This document shows, in pieces, positions 9,787 through 19,541 of a stretch of DNA of 64,000 nucleotides (position 1 is the first letter of the stretch; each line of letters begins with the position of its first letter). This DNA is from Variovorax guangxiensis (lineage in GTDB: Bacteria > Pseudomonadota > Gammaproteobacteria > Burkholderiales > Burkholderiaceae_C): contig NZ_RXFT01000006.1 of the NCBI RefSeq assembly GCF_003952165.1, forward strand, positions 124,001 through 188,000, in the 5' to 3' direction. The translations under genes were made by a program, and so were the position numbers. The notes beneath the pieces are model-generated. The model searched no databases. It was not told the origin of the DNA and saw nothing but the letters and a program-made list of their open reading frames with translations.

Positions 9787-11097
9787 TCAGCGAGCCGAGA
9801 TCGGCTTCACGTCGCGCTTGGGCGAGCCTTCGAACAGCTGGCGCGGGCGGCCGATCTTGTACTCGGGGTCGCCGATCATTTCGTTCAGCTGGGCGATCCA
9901 GCCGACCGTGCGGGCCAGTGCGAAGATCGCGGTGAACAGCGGCACCGGGATGCCGATGGCGCGCTGCACGATGCCCGAGTAGAAGTCGACGTTCGGGTAC
10001 AGCTTGCGCGACACGAAGTACTCGTCTTCCAGGGCGATCTTCTCGAGCTGCTTGGCCAGCGCGAACAGCGGGTCCTTTTCCAGGCCCAGCTCGGTCAGCA
10101 CTTCGTTGCAGGTTTCCTGCATCAGCTTGGCGCGCGGGTCGTAGTTCTTGTACACGCGGTGGCCGAAGCCCATCAGCTTGACGTTCGAGTTCTTGTCCTT
10201 GACCTTCTTGATGAACTCGCCGATCTTCTCCACGCCACCTTCCTTCTGGATGTCGTAGAGCATGTTCAGCGCCGCTTCGTTGGCGCCGCCGTGGGCAGGG
10301 CCCCAGAGGCAGGCCACGCCGGCCGCGATGGCCGCGAAGGGGTTCGTGCCCGACGAGCCGCACAGGCGCACCGTCGAGGTCGAGGCGTTCTGCTCGTGGT
10401 CTGCGTGCAGGATGAAAATGCGGTCGAGCGCGCGCTCGAGCACCGGATTCACCTTGTATTCCTCGCACGGCGTGGCGAACATCATGTGCAGGAAGTTGCC
10501 TGCATAGCTGAGTTCGTTCTTCGGGTACATGTACGGCTGGCCGATCGTGTACTTGTAGGCCATGGCCACGAGCGTGGGCATCTTCGCGATCAGGCGGATC
10601 GCGGCGATCTCGCGATGCTCGGGATTGTTGATGTCCGTGCTGTCGTGATAGAAGGCCGACAGGGCGCCCACCAGGCCGGTCATGATGGCCATCGGGTGCG
10701 CGTCGCGGCGGAAGCCGCGCAGGAAGAACTGCATCTGCTCGTTGACCATCGTGTGGTTGGTCACGAGCTTCGTGAAGTTGGCCTTCTTGGCTGCGTCCGG
10801 CAGTTCACCGTACAGCAGCAGGTGGCAGGTCTCGAGGAAGTCGCAGTTGGTCGCGAGCTGCTCGATGGGGTAGCCGCGGTACAGCAGCTCGCCCTTGTCG
10901 CCATCGATGTACGTGATGGCCGACTGGCAGGCGGCGGTCGACATGAAGCCCGGGTCGTACGTGAACATGCCGGTCTGTGCGTACAGCTTGCGGATGTCGA
11001 TCACGTCGGGGCCGACGGTGCCCTTGTAGATCGGCAGTTCGACGCTGTCGCCGCCGTTGCTGAACGACAGCGTGGCCTTGGTATCGGATGCTTTCAT
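9787..11097 (-). CDS. gltA: Citrate synthase GltA
   Basis: Hexameric-type (type II) citrate synthase, condensing oxaloacetate and acetyl-CoA, the entry step of the TCA cycle. Length is 436 residues. Catalytic regions are visible: the His in [15 protein letters not shown], the His in [15 protein letters not shown], and the Asp in the NVDFYSGI segment. The N-terminal beta-strand domain [19 protein letters not shown] is typical of the bacterial form. It is the final gene of the sdhCDAB-sdhE-gltA run, 24 bp after sdhE, and is followed by a strong terminator, so these genes probably form one transcript. Confidence 0.97.
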   Translation of the reverse strand: MKASDTKATLSFSNGGDSVELPIYKGTVGPDVIDIRKLYAQTGMFTYDPGFMSTAACQSAITYIDGDKGELLYRGYPIEQLATNCDFLETCHLLLYGELPDAAKKANFTKLVTNHTMVNEQMQFFLRGFRRDAHPMAIMTGLVGALSAFYHDSTDINNPEHREIAAIRLIAKMPTLVAMAYKYTIGQPYMYPKNELSYAGNFLHMMFATPCEEYKVNPVLERALDRIFILHADHEQNASTSTVRLCGSSGTNPFAAIAAGVACLWGPAHGGANEAALNMLYDIQKEGGVEKIGEFIKKVKDKNSNVKLMGFGHRVYKNYDPRAKLMQETCNEVLTELGLEKDPLFALAKQLEKIALEDEYFVSRKLYPNVDFYSGIVQRAIGIPVPLFTAIFALARTVGWIAQLNEMIGDPEYKIGRPRQLFEGSPKRDVKPISAR

Positions 11098-11121
11098 TTC
11101 GGTTTACTTTCAGAGGTGGAT

Positions 11122-11436
11122 TCAGGACGAAGGAGAAATTGCAGGGCGCTGCGCGCCGTCGGTGCGCATGAGCTGCAGCAATGCGACCACCTCGGCCCCG
11201 GCCCATTCGGGCTCGGGCTCCTTTCTGCGAAGAAGGAGGTCGAGGAGGTCGTTGTCCGACAGGTCCATCAATGTCTCCATCGCTCCCGCCTGACCCACGG
11301 TCATGCGGGATTCGTGCCGCTCGAAGAAGCGGGCGATGAACAGGTCGTTCTCGAGCAGCCCGCGCCGGCAGCGCCATTTGAGCTTGCTCAGCGCGCGTTC
11401 GCTGAGCAGCTCCCGGGAGTCGGCGACGGGTTGCAT
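11122..11436 (-). CDS. sdhE: Succinate dehydrogenase assembly factor SdhE
   Basis: A 104-residue SdhE (DUF339) protein that promotes covalent attachment of FAD to SdhA. The conserved RGxxE core is visible in KWRCRRGLLENDLFIARFF (residues about 19-37), followed by a helical segment with LMDLSDNDLLDLLLRR. It lies 34 bp after sdhB and before gltA, the usual position in beta-proteobacteria. The C-terminal tail after residue 90 (TDGAQRPAISPSS) is not conserved. Confidence 0.92.
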   Translation of the reverse strand: MQPVADSRELLSERALSKLKWRCRRGLLENDLFIARFFERHESRMTVGQAGAMETLMDLSDNDLLDLLLRRKEPEPEWAGAEVVALLQLMRTDGAQRPAISPSS

Positions 11437-11470
11437 GGTGACTTTCTGAAGAACTGCTGGACCGCGGGGC

Positions 11471-12172
11471 TCAGATGGCGCGACGCACCATCAATTCCTT
11501 GATCTTGCCGATGGCCTTGGTCGGGTTCAGGCTCTTGGGGCACACGTCCACGCAGTTCATGATCGTGTGGCAGCGGAAGAGGCGGTACGGGTCTTCCAGG
11601 TTGTCCAGGCGCTCGGCGGTGGCTTCGTCGCGGCTGTCGGCGATGAAGCGGTAGGCCTGCAGCAGGCCGGCGGGGCCGACGAACTTGTCGGGGTTCCACC
11701 AGAAGCTCGGGCAGCTCGTGGAGCAGCTCGCGCAAAGGATGCACTCGTACAGGCCGTTGAGCTCTTCACGCTCCTCGGGCGACTGCAGGCGTTCCTTCTC
11801 GGGCGGCACGCTGTCGTTCTGCAGGTAGGGCTTGATCGAGTTGTACTGCTTGAAGAACTGGGTCATGTCCACGATCAGGTCGCGGATGACGGGCAGGCCC
11901 GGCAGCGGCTTGAGCACCACGGTGCCCTTGAGCGTGTTCATGTTGGTCAGGCAGGCCAGACCGTTCTTGCCGTTGATGTTCATCGCATCGGAGCCGCAGA
12001 CGCCTTCGCGGCACGAACGGCGGAACGACAGCGTCGGGTCTTGCGCCTTGAGCTTCATGAGCGCGTCGAGCAGCATGCGCTCGTGGCCGTCGAGTTCGAT
12101 CTCGACCGTCTGCATGTAGGGCTTGGCGTCCTTGTCCGGGTCGTAGCGGTAAATCTGGAATGTGCGCTTCAT
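11471..12172 (-). CDS. sdhB: Succinate dehydrogenase iron-sulfur subunit SdhB
   Basis: Iron-sulfur subunit of complex II (233 residues), passing electrons from SdhA-bound FAD to quinone. The [2Fe-2S] ligands sit in [19 protein letters not shown] (about residues 60-78), the [4Fe-4S] ligands in [16 protein letters not shown] (about 145-160), and the [3Fe-4S] ligands in [17 protein letters not shown] (near 200-216). It is encoded 49 bp after sdhA. Confidence 0.97.
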   Translation of the reverse strand: MKRTFQIYRYDPDKDAKPYMQTVEIELDGHERMLLDALMKLKAQDPTLSFRRSCREGVCGSDAMNINGKNGLACLTNMNTLKGTVVLKPLPGLPVIRDLIVDMTQFFKQYNSIKPYLQNDSVPPEKERLQSPEEREELNGLYECILCASCSTSCPSFWWNPDKFVGPAGLLQAYRFIADSRDEATAERLDNLEDPYRLFRCHTIMNCVDVCPKSLNPTKAIGKIKELMVRRAI

Positions 12173-12221
12173 CGTAGTGACCTTGTGAATGCTTTGTATG
12201 AGCTGACTGTGAGCCGCTCGC

Positions 12222-14030
12222 TTAGAACGTGCGGACCTTCGGCGGAACCGAGGCCACGGTGAGCGGCTGCAGCTTGACCGGCTTGTACGAGAGGCGGTTG
12301 TCGGCGCTGTACCAGAGCGTGTGCTTCATCCAGTTGGCGTCGTCGCGGCCCAGCGGTGCGACCGGATCGTCGGCCGGGCGCTCGTAGTCTTCCACGGTGT
12401 GGGCACCGCGGCATTCCTTGCGGGCAGCAGCCGAGACCATGGTGGCCTGCGCCACTTCGATCAGGTTGTCGACTTCCAGGGCTTCGATGCGGGCGGTGTT
12501 GAACACCTTCGACTTGTCCTTCAGGCCGATGGCCTTGACGCGCTCGCGCACGGCGGCGATCTTGACCACGCCTTCGTCCATCGAGGCCTGCTTGCGGAAC
12601 ACGGCGGCATGCTGCTGCATGACGGCGCGGATCTCGCCGGCCACGTCCTGCGCGTACTCGCCGCCGGTGGAGGCCTCGAGGCGGTTCAGGCGCTCCAGCG
12701 TGCGGTCGGCCGCGTCGTTGGGCAGGGGCTTGTGTTCCTTGAGCTTGTCGGCGAACTCGACGATGTGGTTGCCCGCGGCACGGCCGAACACCAGCAGGTC
12801 GAGCAGCGAGTTGGTGCCCAGGCGGTTGGCGCCGTGCACGCTCACGCAGGAGCATTCGCCGACGGCGTACAGGCCGTTCACCACGGCGCTGTTGTCCTCG
12901 CCCTTCTGCACCACGACCTGGCCGTGGATGTTGGTGGGGATGCCACCCATCTGGTAGTGGATGGTCGGCACGACGGGAATCGGTTCCTTCGTGATGTCGA
13001 CGTTGGCGAAGTTGACGCCGATCTCGTACACCGAGGGCAGGCGCTTGTGGATGGTGTCCGCGCCAAGGTGATCGAGCTTGAGCAGCACGTAGTCCTTGTT
13101 GGGACCGCAGCCGCGGCCTTCCTTGATTTCCTGGTCCATCGAGCGCGAGACGAAGTCGCGCGGCGCCAGGTCCTTCAGCGTGGGCGCATAGCGCTCCATG
13201 AAGCGTTCGCCGTTGCTGTTCAGCAGGATCGCGCCTTCGCCTCGGCAGCCTTCGGTCAGCAGCACGCCCGCGCCGGCCACGCCGGTCGGGTGGAACTGCC
13301 AGAACTCCATGTCCTGCAGCGGGATGCCCGAGCGCGCGGCCATGCCGAGGCCGTCGCCGGTGTTGATGAAGGCGTTGGTCGAAGCCTGGAAGATGCGGCC
13401 CGCGCCGCCGGTGGCCAGCAGCACGGTCTTGGCCTGCAGGATGTGCAGGTCGCCGGTTTCCATTTCGAGCGCGGTCACGCCGACCACGTCGCCTTCCTCG
13501 TCACGGATGAGGTCGAGCGCCATCCATTCGACGAAGAACTGGGTGCGTGCCTCGACGTTCTTCTGGTAGAGCGTGTGCAGCATCGCGTGGCCGGTGCGGT
13601 CGGCCGCGGCGCAGGCGCGCTGCACGGGCTTCTCGCCGTAGTTGGCCGTGTGGCCGCCGAACGGACGCTGGTAGATGGTGCCGTCGGGGTTGCGGTCGAA
13701 GGGCATGCCGAAGTGCTCGAGCTCGTACACGACCTTCGGCGCCTCGCGGCACATGAACTCGATCGCGTCCTGGTCACCGAGCCAGTCGGAGCCCTTGATC
13801 GTGTCGTAGAAGTGGTAGTGCCAGTTGTCCTCGCTCATGTTGCCGAGCGACGCGCCCACGCCGCCTTGCGCGGCGACGGTGTGCGAGCGGGTCGGGAACA
13901 CCTTGGAGAGCACGGCCACGTTGAGGCCGGCACGGGCGAGTTGCAGCGAGGCGCGCATGCCGGAGCCGCCGGCACCGACGATCACGACGTCGAACTTGCG
14001 CTTGGTGATTTTTTCTTTTGTGTAGGTCAT
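12222..14030 (-). CDS. sdhA: Succinate dehydrogenase flavoprotein subunit SdhA
   Basis: Catalytic flavoprotein of complex II (602 residues), oxidising succinate to fumarate on the cytoplasmic face of the inner membrane. The Rossmann motif [18 protein letters not shown] lies near residues 16-33. The FAD-linking His is in the conserved [16 protein letters not shown] region near residue 50. Active-site regions [20 protein letters not shown] and [19 protein letters not shown] are intact. It starts 6 bp after sdhD stops, so translation is tightly linked. Confidence 0.98.
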   Translation of the reverse strand: MTYTKEKITKRKFDVVIVGAGGSGMRASLQLARAGLNVAVLSKVFPTRSHTVAAQGGVGASLGNMSEDNWHYHFYDTIKGSDWLGDQDAIEFMCREAPKVVYELEHFGMPFDRNPDGTIYQRPFGGHTANYGEKPVQRACAAADRTGHAMLHTLYQKNVEARTQFFVEWMALDLIRDEEGDVVGVTALEMETGDLHILQAKTVLLATGGAGRIFQASTNAFINTGDGLGMAARSGIPLQDMEFWQFHPTGVAGAGVLLTEGCRGEGAILLNSNGERFMERYAPTLKDLAPRDFVSRSMDQEIKEGRGCGPNKDYVLLKLDHLGADTIHKRLPSVYEIGVNFANVDITKEPIPVVPTIHYQMGGIPTNIHGQVVVQKGEDNSAVVNGLYAVGECSCVSVHGANRLGTNSLLDLLVFGRAAGNHIVEFADKLKEHKPLPNDAADRTLERLNRLEASTGGEYAQDVAGEIRAVMQQHAAVFRKQASMDEGVVKIAAVRERVKAIGLKDKSKVFNTARIEALEVDNLIEVAQATMVSAAARKECRGAHTVEDYERPADDPVAPLGRDDANWMKHTLWYSADNRLSYKPVKLQPLTVASVPPKVRTF

Positions 14031-14036
14031 GGTGGG

Positions 14037-14402
14037 TCAGATCTTCCAAAGCACTTGAATGGCCCAACCCGCACAACCGACAAGCCAGACGATGGTGAAA
14101 ACTTGCAGCACGAGACGGATGGCGACGGGCTGGACGTAGTCCATCCACACGTCGCGCATGCCGACCCATACGTGGTAGAGCAGGGCGACGATCACGGAGA
14201 AGGTCAGGACCTTCATCCACTGCGCGGCGAAGATGCCGGCCCACAGGTCGTAGCCGATGGGGCCGCGGGTGAAGATCAGCTGCGCGAGCAGGATGATCGT
14301 GAAGAGCGCCATCAGGCAACCCGTGATGCGCTGGCTGAGCCAGTCGCGCAGACCGTAGTGGGCGCCGACGACGACGCGCTTGGAGCCGTAATTCACAGAC
14401 AT
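14037..14402 (-). CDS. sdhD: Succinate dehydrogenase membrane anchor SdhD
   Basis: Hydrophobic anchor subunit of complex II, 121 residues with three predicted transmembrane helices (around LMALFTIILLAQLIF, LTFSVIVALLYHVWVGM and LVLQVFTIVWLVGCAGW). The His in LLYHVWVGMRDVWMDYV is a likely haem b ligand. It is placed between sdhC (13 bp upstream) and sdhA, as is usual. Confidence 0.93.
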   Translation of the reverse strand: MSVNYGSKRVVVGAHYGLRDWLSQRITGCLMALFTIILLAQLIFTRGPIGYDLWAGIFAAQWMKVLTFSVIVALLYHVWVGMRDVWMDYVQPVAIRLVLQVFTIVWLVGCAGWAIQVLWKI

Positions 14403-14415
14403 GGTTGGCTCCTTC

Positions 14416-14862
14416 TCAGTACAGGCCGAACAGCTTGGCGCCGAGCGCCAGCGTGAGAATGACGCTCGCGGCCAGCGTGAAGATGGCGGAGCTGTTGCCG
14501 AACTCCTTGTTCACCGCGGAGTGGCTCACGTCCATCCAGAGGTGGCGCAGGCCGGCGATGAAGTGGTGCAGGTAGGCCCAGATGAGCGCGAGCGCCACGA
14601 GCTTGAAGAACCACCCCGGAACGAAACCAAGGCCGCTGTTGAAGGCGGCCTTGAAGCGGGCGAACGAATAGTCGGAGGACAGCGAGGTGTCGAACATCCA
14701 GATGATGAACGGCATCAGCAGGAACATCAGCACGCCGCTGACGCGGTGCAGGATCGACACGATGCCGGCCGGCGGAAGCCGGTAGGTGGTCAGGTCGGTG
14801 AAGGCGTTGATGTTGCGGAATTCGCGACGCTTGGGCCGGGGAGGAGTTGCAAGCTCTGTCAT
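14416..14862 (-). CDS. sdhC: Succinate dehydrogenase cytochrome b556 subunit SdhC
   Basis: Cytochrome b556 anchor of complex II, 148 residues with three transmembrane segments. The conserved LHRVSGVLMFLLMP motif near residue 40 contributes to the quinone site, and HHFIAGLRHLWMD near residue 100 carries the likely haem ligand. The open frame extends 61 codons upstream through the promoter region, but MTELATPPRPKRREFRNI matches SdhC N-termini, so 14862 is used. It is the first gene of the sdh operon, whose promoter should lie in 14863-15103. Confidence 0.93.
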   Translation of the reverse strand: MTELATPPRPKRREFRNINAFTDLTTYRLPPAGIVSILHRVSGVLMFLLMPFIIWMFDTSLSSDYSFARFKAAFNSGLGFVPGWFFKLVALALIWAYLHHFIAGLRHLWMDVSHSAVNKEFGNSSAIFTLAASVILTLALGAKLFGLY

Positions 14863-15103
14863 TGGGGGATGGGCTTTCGTGGCTTTTGTGACTTGTTGGC
14901 TTGTTGCTTGTTCTGAGAGCGAACGCTTTTGTTTCTTATGGGAAGTGCAAACAACGCAAAATTCTATTGCAATGCACCATCGCGCTGCGGACGCATGCGA
15001 GTCACTGCACCGTTGCAGTCGGATGCTATTGACTTCGTAGCGCAATGCTCACGTTGCATGCGCGCGCTGGCGCACCTGTGTTCGGCGTTCATCTGCATCG
15101 CGG

Positions 15104-15862
15104 TCAGCCCAGCTGGTTCCTGTAATGGTGCGTGTCGGTGCGATAGAGGCCGCGGCGCAGCTCCATCGGCGTGTCATGGTAGGTGTGCGCCACGCGTTCC
15201 ACGCTCAGCAGGGGCATCTGCGGCGGCACGTCGAGCAGCGCGGCCTGTTCGGCATCGGGCAGCACGGCGCGGATCTTTTCTTCCGCGCGCACCATGCGCA
15301 CGCCGAACTCGGTTTCGAAGAGCGCGTACATCGGGCCGGGCCATGCGCGCAGCCGCTCGGCGGTGAGTCCCTTGAAGGGCGCGCCGGGCAGCCAGAGGTC
15401 TTCGAGGATGGTGGGAACGCCGCCGTAGGCAAGTACGCGGCGTACCTGCAGCACGGCGTCGGCGGTGCGCAGGCCGAGCGCGCGCGCCACGTCGGCCGAT
15501 GCGCGCAGGCGCTTGCAGTCGACGATGGTGCGAACGGCCGGGCCCTCGGTGCTCGGGTCGCCCTCGTCGGGCACGAGCTTGAGGAAGCGGTATTGCACAT
15601 GCTGCTCGGCATGCGTGGCGACGAAGGTGCCCTTGCCCTGGCGGCGCACCACGAGGTTCTCGGCCGAGAGCTCGTCGATGGCCTTGCGCACCGTGCCCTG
15701 GCTCACGCGGTAGCGCACCGCCAGGTCCATCTCGCTGGGGATGGGCTCGCCCGGTTTCCACTCGCCCGCCTGCAGGCTCTGCAGGATCAGGGTCTTGATC
15801 TGCTGGTAGAGCGGACTGAAGGACGGCGTCGCGGGCTCGTCGAATGGGGTGGGCGTGTTCAT
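15104..15862 (-). CDS. GntR/HutC-family regulator with UTRA domain
   Basis: A 252-residue repressor-type protein. A GntR winged helix occupies residues about 15-85 (PLYQQIKTLILQSLQAGEWK, then IPSEMDLAVRYRVSQGTVRK and VVRRQGKGTFVATH). A UTRA effector-binding domain fills the rest (ILEDLWLPGAPFKGLTAERL region). It sits between the sdh operon (241 bp downstream, same strand) and divergently transcribed mdh (184 bp). A perfect palindrome lies 41 bp from its start. Control of the neighbouring TCA-cycle genes and itself is the natural inference; the ligand is unknown. Confidence 0.9.
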   Translation of the reverse strand: MNTPTPFDEPATPSFSPLYQQIKTLILQSLQAGEWKPGEPIPSEMDLAVRYRVSQGTVRKAIDELSAENLVVRRQGKGTFVATHAEQHVQYRFLKLVPDEGDPSTEGPAVRTIVDCKRLRASADVARALGLRTADAVLQVRRVLAYGGVPTILEDLWLPGAPFKGLTAERLRAWPGPMYALFETEFGVRMVRAEEKIRAVLPDAEQAALLDVPPQMPLLSVERVAHTYHDTPMELRRGLYRTDTHHYRNQLG

Positions 15863-15902
15863 GGCAGCGGTGGGGTGCGCCTTGGCGGACCCCGAGAGGA
15901 TA

Positions 15903-15914
15903 TCTTATATAAGA
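15903..15914. promoter_or_regulatory. Perfect palindrome, candidate GntR operator
   Basis: TCTTATATAAGA is a perfect 12-bp palindrome in the GntR-mdh divergent region, followed by another ATAAGAC that repeats one arm. AT-rich palindromes of this size suit GntR/HutC dimers. A lone TCTTAT half-site also occurs upstream of sdhC at 14934-14939. Binding is inferred. Confidence 0.55.
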
Positions 15915-16046
15915 CATAAGACGGGGCTCATCGAATCGGCTTAAAATGCTGCCGGTCTCGCGCTGCGGGAAGGTATTTCATCCCGCAGAACCCCTGGCGC
16001 CCCACGAGAGCGCCGACACCGTTTCATTACCTTCTGGAGTCTTCCC

Positions 16047-17033
16047 ATGAGCAAAAAGCCCGTCCGCGTTGCCGTCACCGGTGCCGCCGGTCAAATCGGT
16101 TACGCCCTGCTGTTCCGTATCGCCTCCGGTGAAATGCTCGGCAAAGACCAGCCGGTCATCCTGCAACTGCTCGAGATCCCCGACGAGAAGGCCCAGAAGG
16201 CGCTCAAGGGCGTGATCATGGAGCTCGAAGACTGCGCCTTCCCGCTGCTGGCCGGCGTGATTCCCACCGGCGACCCGCTGGTGGCCTTCAAGGACGCCGA
16301 CTACGCCCTGCTGGTCGGTGCCCGTCCCCGCGGCCCCGGCATGGAGCGCGCCGACCTGCTGGCTGCCAACGCCCAGATCTTCACGGCACAGGGCAAGGCG
16401 CTCGACCAGGTCGCCAGCCGCGACGTCAAGGTGCTCGTGGTCGGCAACCCCGCCAACACCAACGCCTACATCGCCATGAAGAGCGCGCCCAGCCTGCCGC
16501 GCGAGAACTTCACCGCCATGCTGCGCCTGGACCACAACCGCGCCGCCAGCCAGATCGCCGCCAAGACCGGCACCGCAGTGGGCGACATCGAGAAGCTCAC
16601 CGTCTGGGGCAACCACTCGCCCACGATGTACGCCGACTACCGCTTCGCCACCGTCGGCGGCAAGGGCGTCAAGGACCTGATCAACGACCAGGTCTGGAAT
16701 GCCGACACCTTCCTGCCCACGGTGGGCAAGCGCGGCGCCGCCATCATCGAGGCCCGCGGCCTGTCGTCGGCAGCATCGGCCGCCAACGCAGCCATCGACC
16801 ACATGCGCGACTGGGCCCTGGGCTCCAACGGCAAGTGGGTCACCATGGGCGTGCCCTCCAACGGCGAATACGGCATTCCGAAGGACGTGATCTTCGGCTT
16901 CCCGGTCACCACCGAGAACGGCAAGTACAAGATCGTCGAAGGCCTGGAGATCGACGCATTCAGCCAGGAACGCATCAACAAGACGCTGAAGGAACTGCAG
17001 GACGAGCAGGCCGGCGTCGCCCACCTGCTGTAA
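16047..17033 (+). CDS. mdh: Malate dehydrogenase Mdh
   Basis: NAD-dependent malate dehydrogenase (328 residues), interconverting malate and oxaloacetate. The dinucleotide motif [20 protein letters not shown] is at residues 8-27. The substrate-binding Arg loop is [14 protein letters not shown] near residue 92. The catalytic His is in [14 protein letters not shown] near residue 190. This is the long, eukaryote-like type found in beta-proteobacteria. A GGAG ribosome-binding site precedes the ATG. A TTAAAAT box near 15941-15947 could be the -10 of its promoter, downstream of the palindrome at 15903. Confidence 0.97.
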   Translation: MSKKPVRVAVTGAAGQIGYALLFRIASGEMLGKDQPVILQLLEIPDEKAQKALKGVIMELEDCAFPLLAGVIPTGDPLVAFKDADYALLVGARPRGPGMERADLLAANAQIFTAQGKALDQVASRDVKVLVVGNPANTNAYIAMKSAPSLPRENFTAMLRLDHNRAASQIAAKTGTAVGDIEKLTVWGNHSPTMYADYRFATVGGKGVKDLINDQVWNADTFLPTVGKRGAAIIEARGLSSAASAANAAIDHMRDWALGSNGKWVTMGVPSNGEYGIPKDVIFGFPVTTENGKYKIVEGLEIDAFSQERINKTLKELQDEQAGVAHLL

Positions 17034-17055
17034 GCAAGCCAGTCCTCCGACCAGC

Positions 17056-17856
17056 ATGCTCGACTGGAACCCCGCGCTCTACCGCCGCTACGAGGACGAG
17101 CGCACCCGTCCCGCGCAGGAACTCCTCGCGCGGGTGCCGCTGACCGAGGCGGCACGCGTGGTCGACCTCGGCTGCGGCCCGGGCAACTCCACCGAGCTGC
17201 TGGTCAACCGGTTCCCGAAGGCGCAAGTCCTCGGGACCGACAACTCCGAAGCCATGCTGGTCAGCGCGCGCGAGCGGCTGCCGCAGGCGCGCTTCGAGCT
17301 GAGCGACATCGCGACCTGGGCGCCGCGATCGAAAGAAGAAGCGCCCGATCTCATCTATGCCAACGCGTCGCTGCAGTGGGTGCCCGATCACGAGAAGCTG
17401 ATCCCGCGCCTGTTCGACGCGCTGGCGCCGGGTGGCGTGCTCGCCATCCAGATGCCCGACAACCGCCAGGAGCCCACGCACCGCCTGATGCGCGCGCTCG
17501 CGGCCGAGGCGCCGTGGGCCGAACCCATCGGCGACGCCGACAGGCTCCGCACGCTGCTGCTCGACCTGCGCGGCTACTACGACCTGCTGGCGCCGCTCGC
17601 GCCGCACGTCGATGTGTGGCACACCATCTACCAGCACCGCATGGCCGATGCGGCCTCCATCGTCGAATGGGTGCGCGGCACCGGCCTGAAACCCTTCGTC
17701 GACCGCCTGCCGCCCGACCTGCAGGCGAGCTACCTTGCCGAATACCAGCGGCGCGTGGACGAGGCGTACCCGGTGCGCACCGACGGCAAGCGCCTGCTGG
17801 CCTTTCCGCGCATGTTCATCGTCGCGCAGAAGAACGGGAAGAGTGACAAGGCATGA
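17056..17856 (+). CDS. tam: Trans-aconitate 2-methyltransferase Tam
   Basis: SAM-dependent methyltransferase (266 residues) that esterifies trans-aconitate, an inhibitory by-product formed from cis-aconitate. The resemblance to Escherichia coli Tam is strong along the whole length: DWNPALYRRYEDERTRPA at the N-terminus, SAM motif I VVDLGCGPGNSTELLVNRF (about 35-53), YANASLQWVPDH (about 103) and IQMPDNRQEPTHRLMR (about 133). It lies 22 bp after mdh and overlaps the next gene by 4 bp (ATGA), and is followed by acnB. Its place beside aconitase fits removal of trans-aconitate. Confidence 0.93.
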   Translation: MLDWNPALYRRYEDERTRPAQELLARVPLTEAARVVDLGCGPGNSTELLVNRFPKAQVLGTDNSEAMLVSARERLPQARFELSDIATWAPRSKEEAPDLIYANASLQWVPDHEKLIPRLFDALAPGGVLAIQMPDNRQEPTHRLMRALAAEAPWAEPIGDADRLRTLLLDLRGYYDLLAPLAPHVDVWHTIYQHRMADAASIVEWVRGTGLKPFVDRLPPDLQASYLAEYQRRVDEAYPVRTDGKRLLAFPRMFIVAQKNGKSDKA

Positions 17857-18851
17857 CGAAGACGGCCCACCCCGCTGACGTGCTGCTCGGCGCACAGGCC
17901 GGCGCGGTGGCGCTGCCCGTGTGTGACCACTACAGCGGCGTCGAGGCCCGCATGAAGAAGAGCCTCGCGCTCCAGGCCGAGATGGCCGAGGAGTTCGGCG
18001 CCTGCGTATTCGACGTCACCCTCGACTGCGAAGACGGCGCTCCCGTGGGCGGCGAGGCCGATCACGCAGCGCTCGTCACCGAGCTCGCGCTGGCCGCGAA
18101 GCCCGGCATGCGCGTTGGCGTGCGCGTGCATCCGGTAGACCACCCGGCCTTCGCGGGCGACGTGGTCACCATCGCCGGACGCGCCGGCTCGCGCCTGAGC
18201 CACCTGATGGTGCCCAAGGTCGAATCGGTGGCCGATGTGCATCAGGCTGTGGCTGCCCTCGACGCGGCGGATGCCGGCGAGCTGCCGCTGCACGTGCTGA
18301 TCGAATCGCCGCTGGCGGTGCACAACGCCTTCGAGATTGCCGCGCATCCGCGCGTGCAGTCGCTGAGCTTCGGGCTCATGGATTTCGTCTCGGCGCATGC
18401 CGGCGCCATCCCGGCCGACGGCATGGGCGCGGCAGGACAGTTCAGCCACCCGCTGGTGGTGCGCGCCAAGCTGGCCATCGCCTCGGCCGCGCACGCCTAC
18501 GGCAAGGTGCCGTCGCACTGCGTGGTCACCGAGTTCAACGACGCCGGCGCCATGCGTACGGCGGCCCGCAGGGCAGCCACGGAATTCGGCTACACGCGCA
18601 TGTGGAGCATCCATCCGAACCAGATCCGGCCCATCCTCGAAGCCTTCGCGCCGGACGAGTCGCAGATTCAAATTGCCACAAAAATCCTTGTAAAGGCGGC
18701 CGCCGCGGATTGGGCTCCGACACAAATTGATGGCACATTGCACGACCGCGCGAGCTACCGCCATTTCTGGCAGGTACTGACGCGTGCCCACGCAACAGGG
18801 CGCGCGTTGCCCTCCGAGGCGAAAGCCTGGTTTGCATTCGCGGCCTCCTGA
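17853..18851 (+). CDS. CitE-like HpcH/HpaI-family CoA-ester lyase
   Basis: A 332-residue TIM-barrel protein of the HpcH/HpaI aldolase / citrate lyase beta-like family. Visible features are the metal-site region FDVTLDCEDGAPVG near residue 53, PKVESVADV near 117 and LIESPLAVHNAFEIAAHP near 150, followed by FGLMDFVSAHAGAIP. Such proteins cleave or form (S)-citramalyl-CoA, malyl-CoA or related thioesters; the substrate cannot be read. It overlaps tam by 4 bp, so the two are translationally coupled, and lies upstream of acnB. There is no sign of a citrate lyase complex (no CitF or CitD nearby), so true citrate lyase activity is unlikely. Confidence 0.85.
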   Translation: MTKTAHPADVLLGAQAGAVALPVCDHYSGVEARMKKSLALQAEMAEEFGACVFDVTLDCEDGAPVGGEADHAALVTELALAAKPGMRVGVRVHPVDHPAFAGDVVTIAGRAGSRLSHLMVPKVESVADVHQAVAALDAADAGELPLHVLIESPLAVHNAFEIAAHPRVQSLSFGLMDFVSAHAGAIPADGMGAAGQFSHPLVVRAKLAIASAAHAYGKVPSHCVVTEFNDAGAMRTAARRAATEFGYTRMWSIHPNQIRPILEAFAPDESQIQIATKILVKAAAADWAPTQIDGTLHDRASYRHFWQVLTRAHATGRALPSEAKAWFAFAAS

Positions 18852-18889
18852 AACGAAACCTTCGAACCCAGCCTCAAGGAAACCCACAC

Positions 18890-19450
18890 ATGAAGAAAAT
18901 TGCCCTGATCGCCGCTGTCGCCCTGGCACTGCCGCTCGCGGCCGTGGCACAGAGCACGACGCCTGCCAAGCCTGCGGCCAAGGCCGAGACGGCGAAGAAG
19001 AAGGCGCCCCCGAAGCGCCAGGTCACCCGCAAGGCGGCCAAGGCGGTGGAAGAAGTCACGCCGATCAGCGATGACACCAACATCGTCCTCAGCGACGCCG
19101 ATCTCGAAGTCGCCAAGCGCGTGTCGCTCGGCAAGGCCCAGTGCGAACTCGGCGCCGACGTGACCGTCACGGCCGACGAGAAGAAGCCCGGCTTCTTCAC
19201 CGTCAGCACCAAGGGCCAGAAGTACCGCATGCACCCGGTCGAAAGCCGCACCGGCGCCATCCGCCTCGAAGACCCGCGCGCCGGCGCCATGTGGCTCCAG
19301 CTCGGCAACAAGTCGATGCTGATGAACCAGAAGGCCGGCCTGCGCATCGCCGACGAATGCCAGACCGAAGCCCAGATCGCGTTTGCCGCAGAAATGAAGA
19401 AGAACCCGCCCAAGGCCCTGTTCGACGGCGCCGACGGCGAGAAGAAGTAA
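18890..19450 (+). CDS. Small periplasmic protein of unknown function
   Basis: A 186-residue exported protein. It has a clear Sec signal peptide (KKIALIAAVALALPLAAVAQS, cleavage after about residue 21), a Lys/Ala-rich linker (about 23-55), then a compact domain from about residue 65 to 170 containing two Cys (KAQCELGAD and IADECQTEAQ) that could form a disulfide. I do not recognise a named family. It is preceded by a plausible ribosome-binding site (AAGGAAACC) and placed between the CitE-like gene and acnB on the same strand, possibly co-transcribed with them. Confidence 0.8.
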   Translation: MKKIALIAAVALALPLAAVAQSTTPAKPAAKAETAKKKAPPKRQVTRKAAKAVEEVTPISDDTNIVLSDADLEVAKRVSLGKAQCELGADVTVTADEKKPGFFTVSTKGQKYRMHPVESRTGAIRLEDPRAGAMWLQLGNKSMLMNQKAGLRIADECQTEAQIAFAAEMKKNPPKALFDGADGEKK

Positions 19451-19541
19451 GCGTCCCTACCCGGTGGGGTGCGGCGCGGCTCTTGCTTGACCGCCGGAGC
19501 CGCCCCGCATGCCCGCCAGCCCAGTTTCCGGAGAAAAGAAG

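Noticed and set aside
17853..18851. Calling the CoA-ester lyase a true citrate lyase beta subunit (CitE)
   Set aside because: No CitD, CitF or CitC/X genes accompany it, and beta-proteobacterial homologues outside such operons act on other CoA esters.
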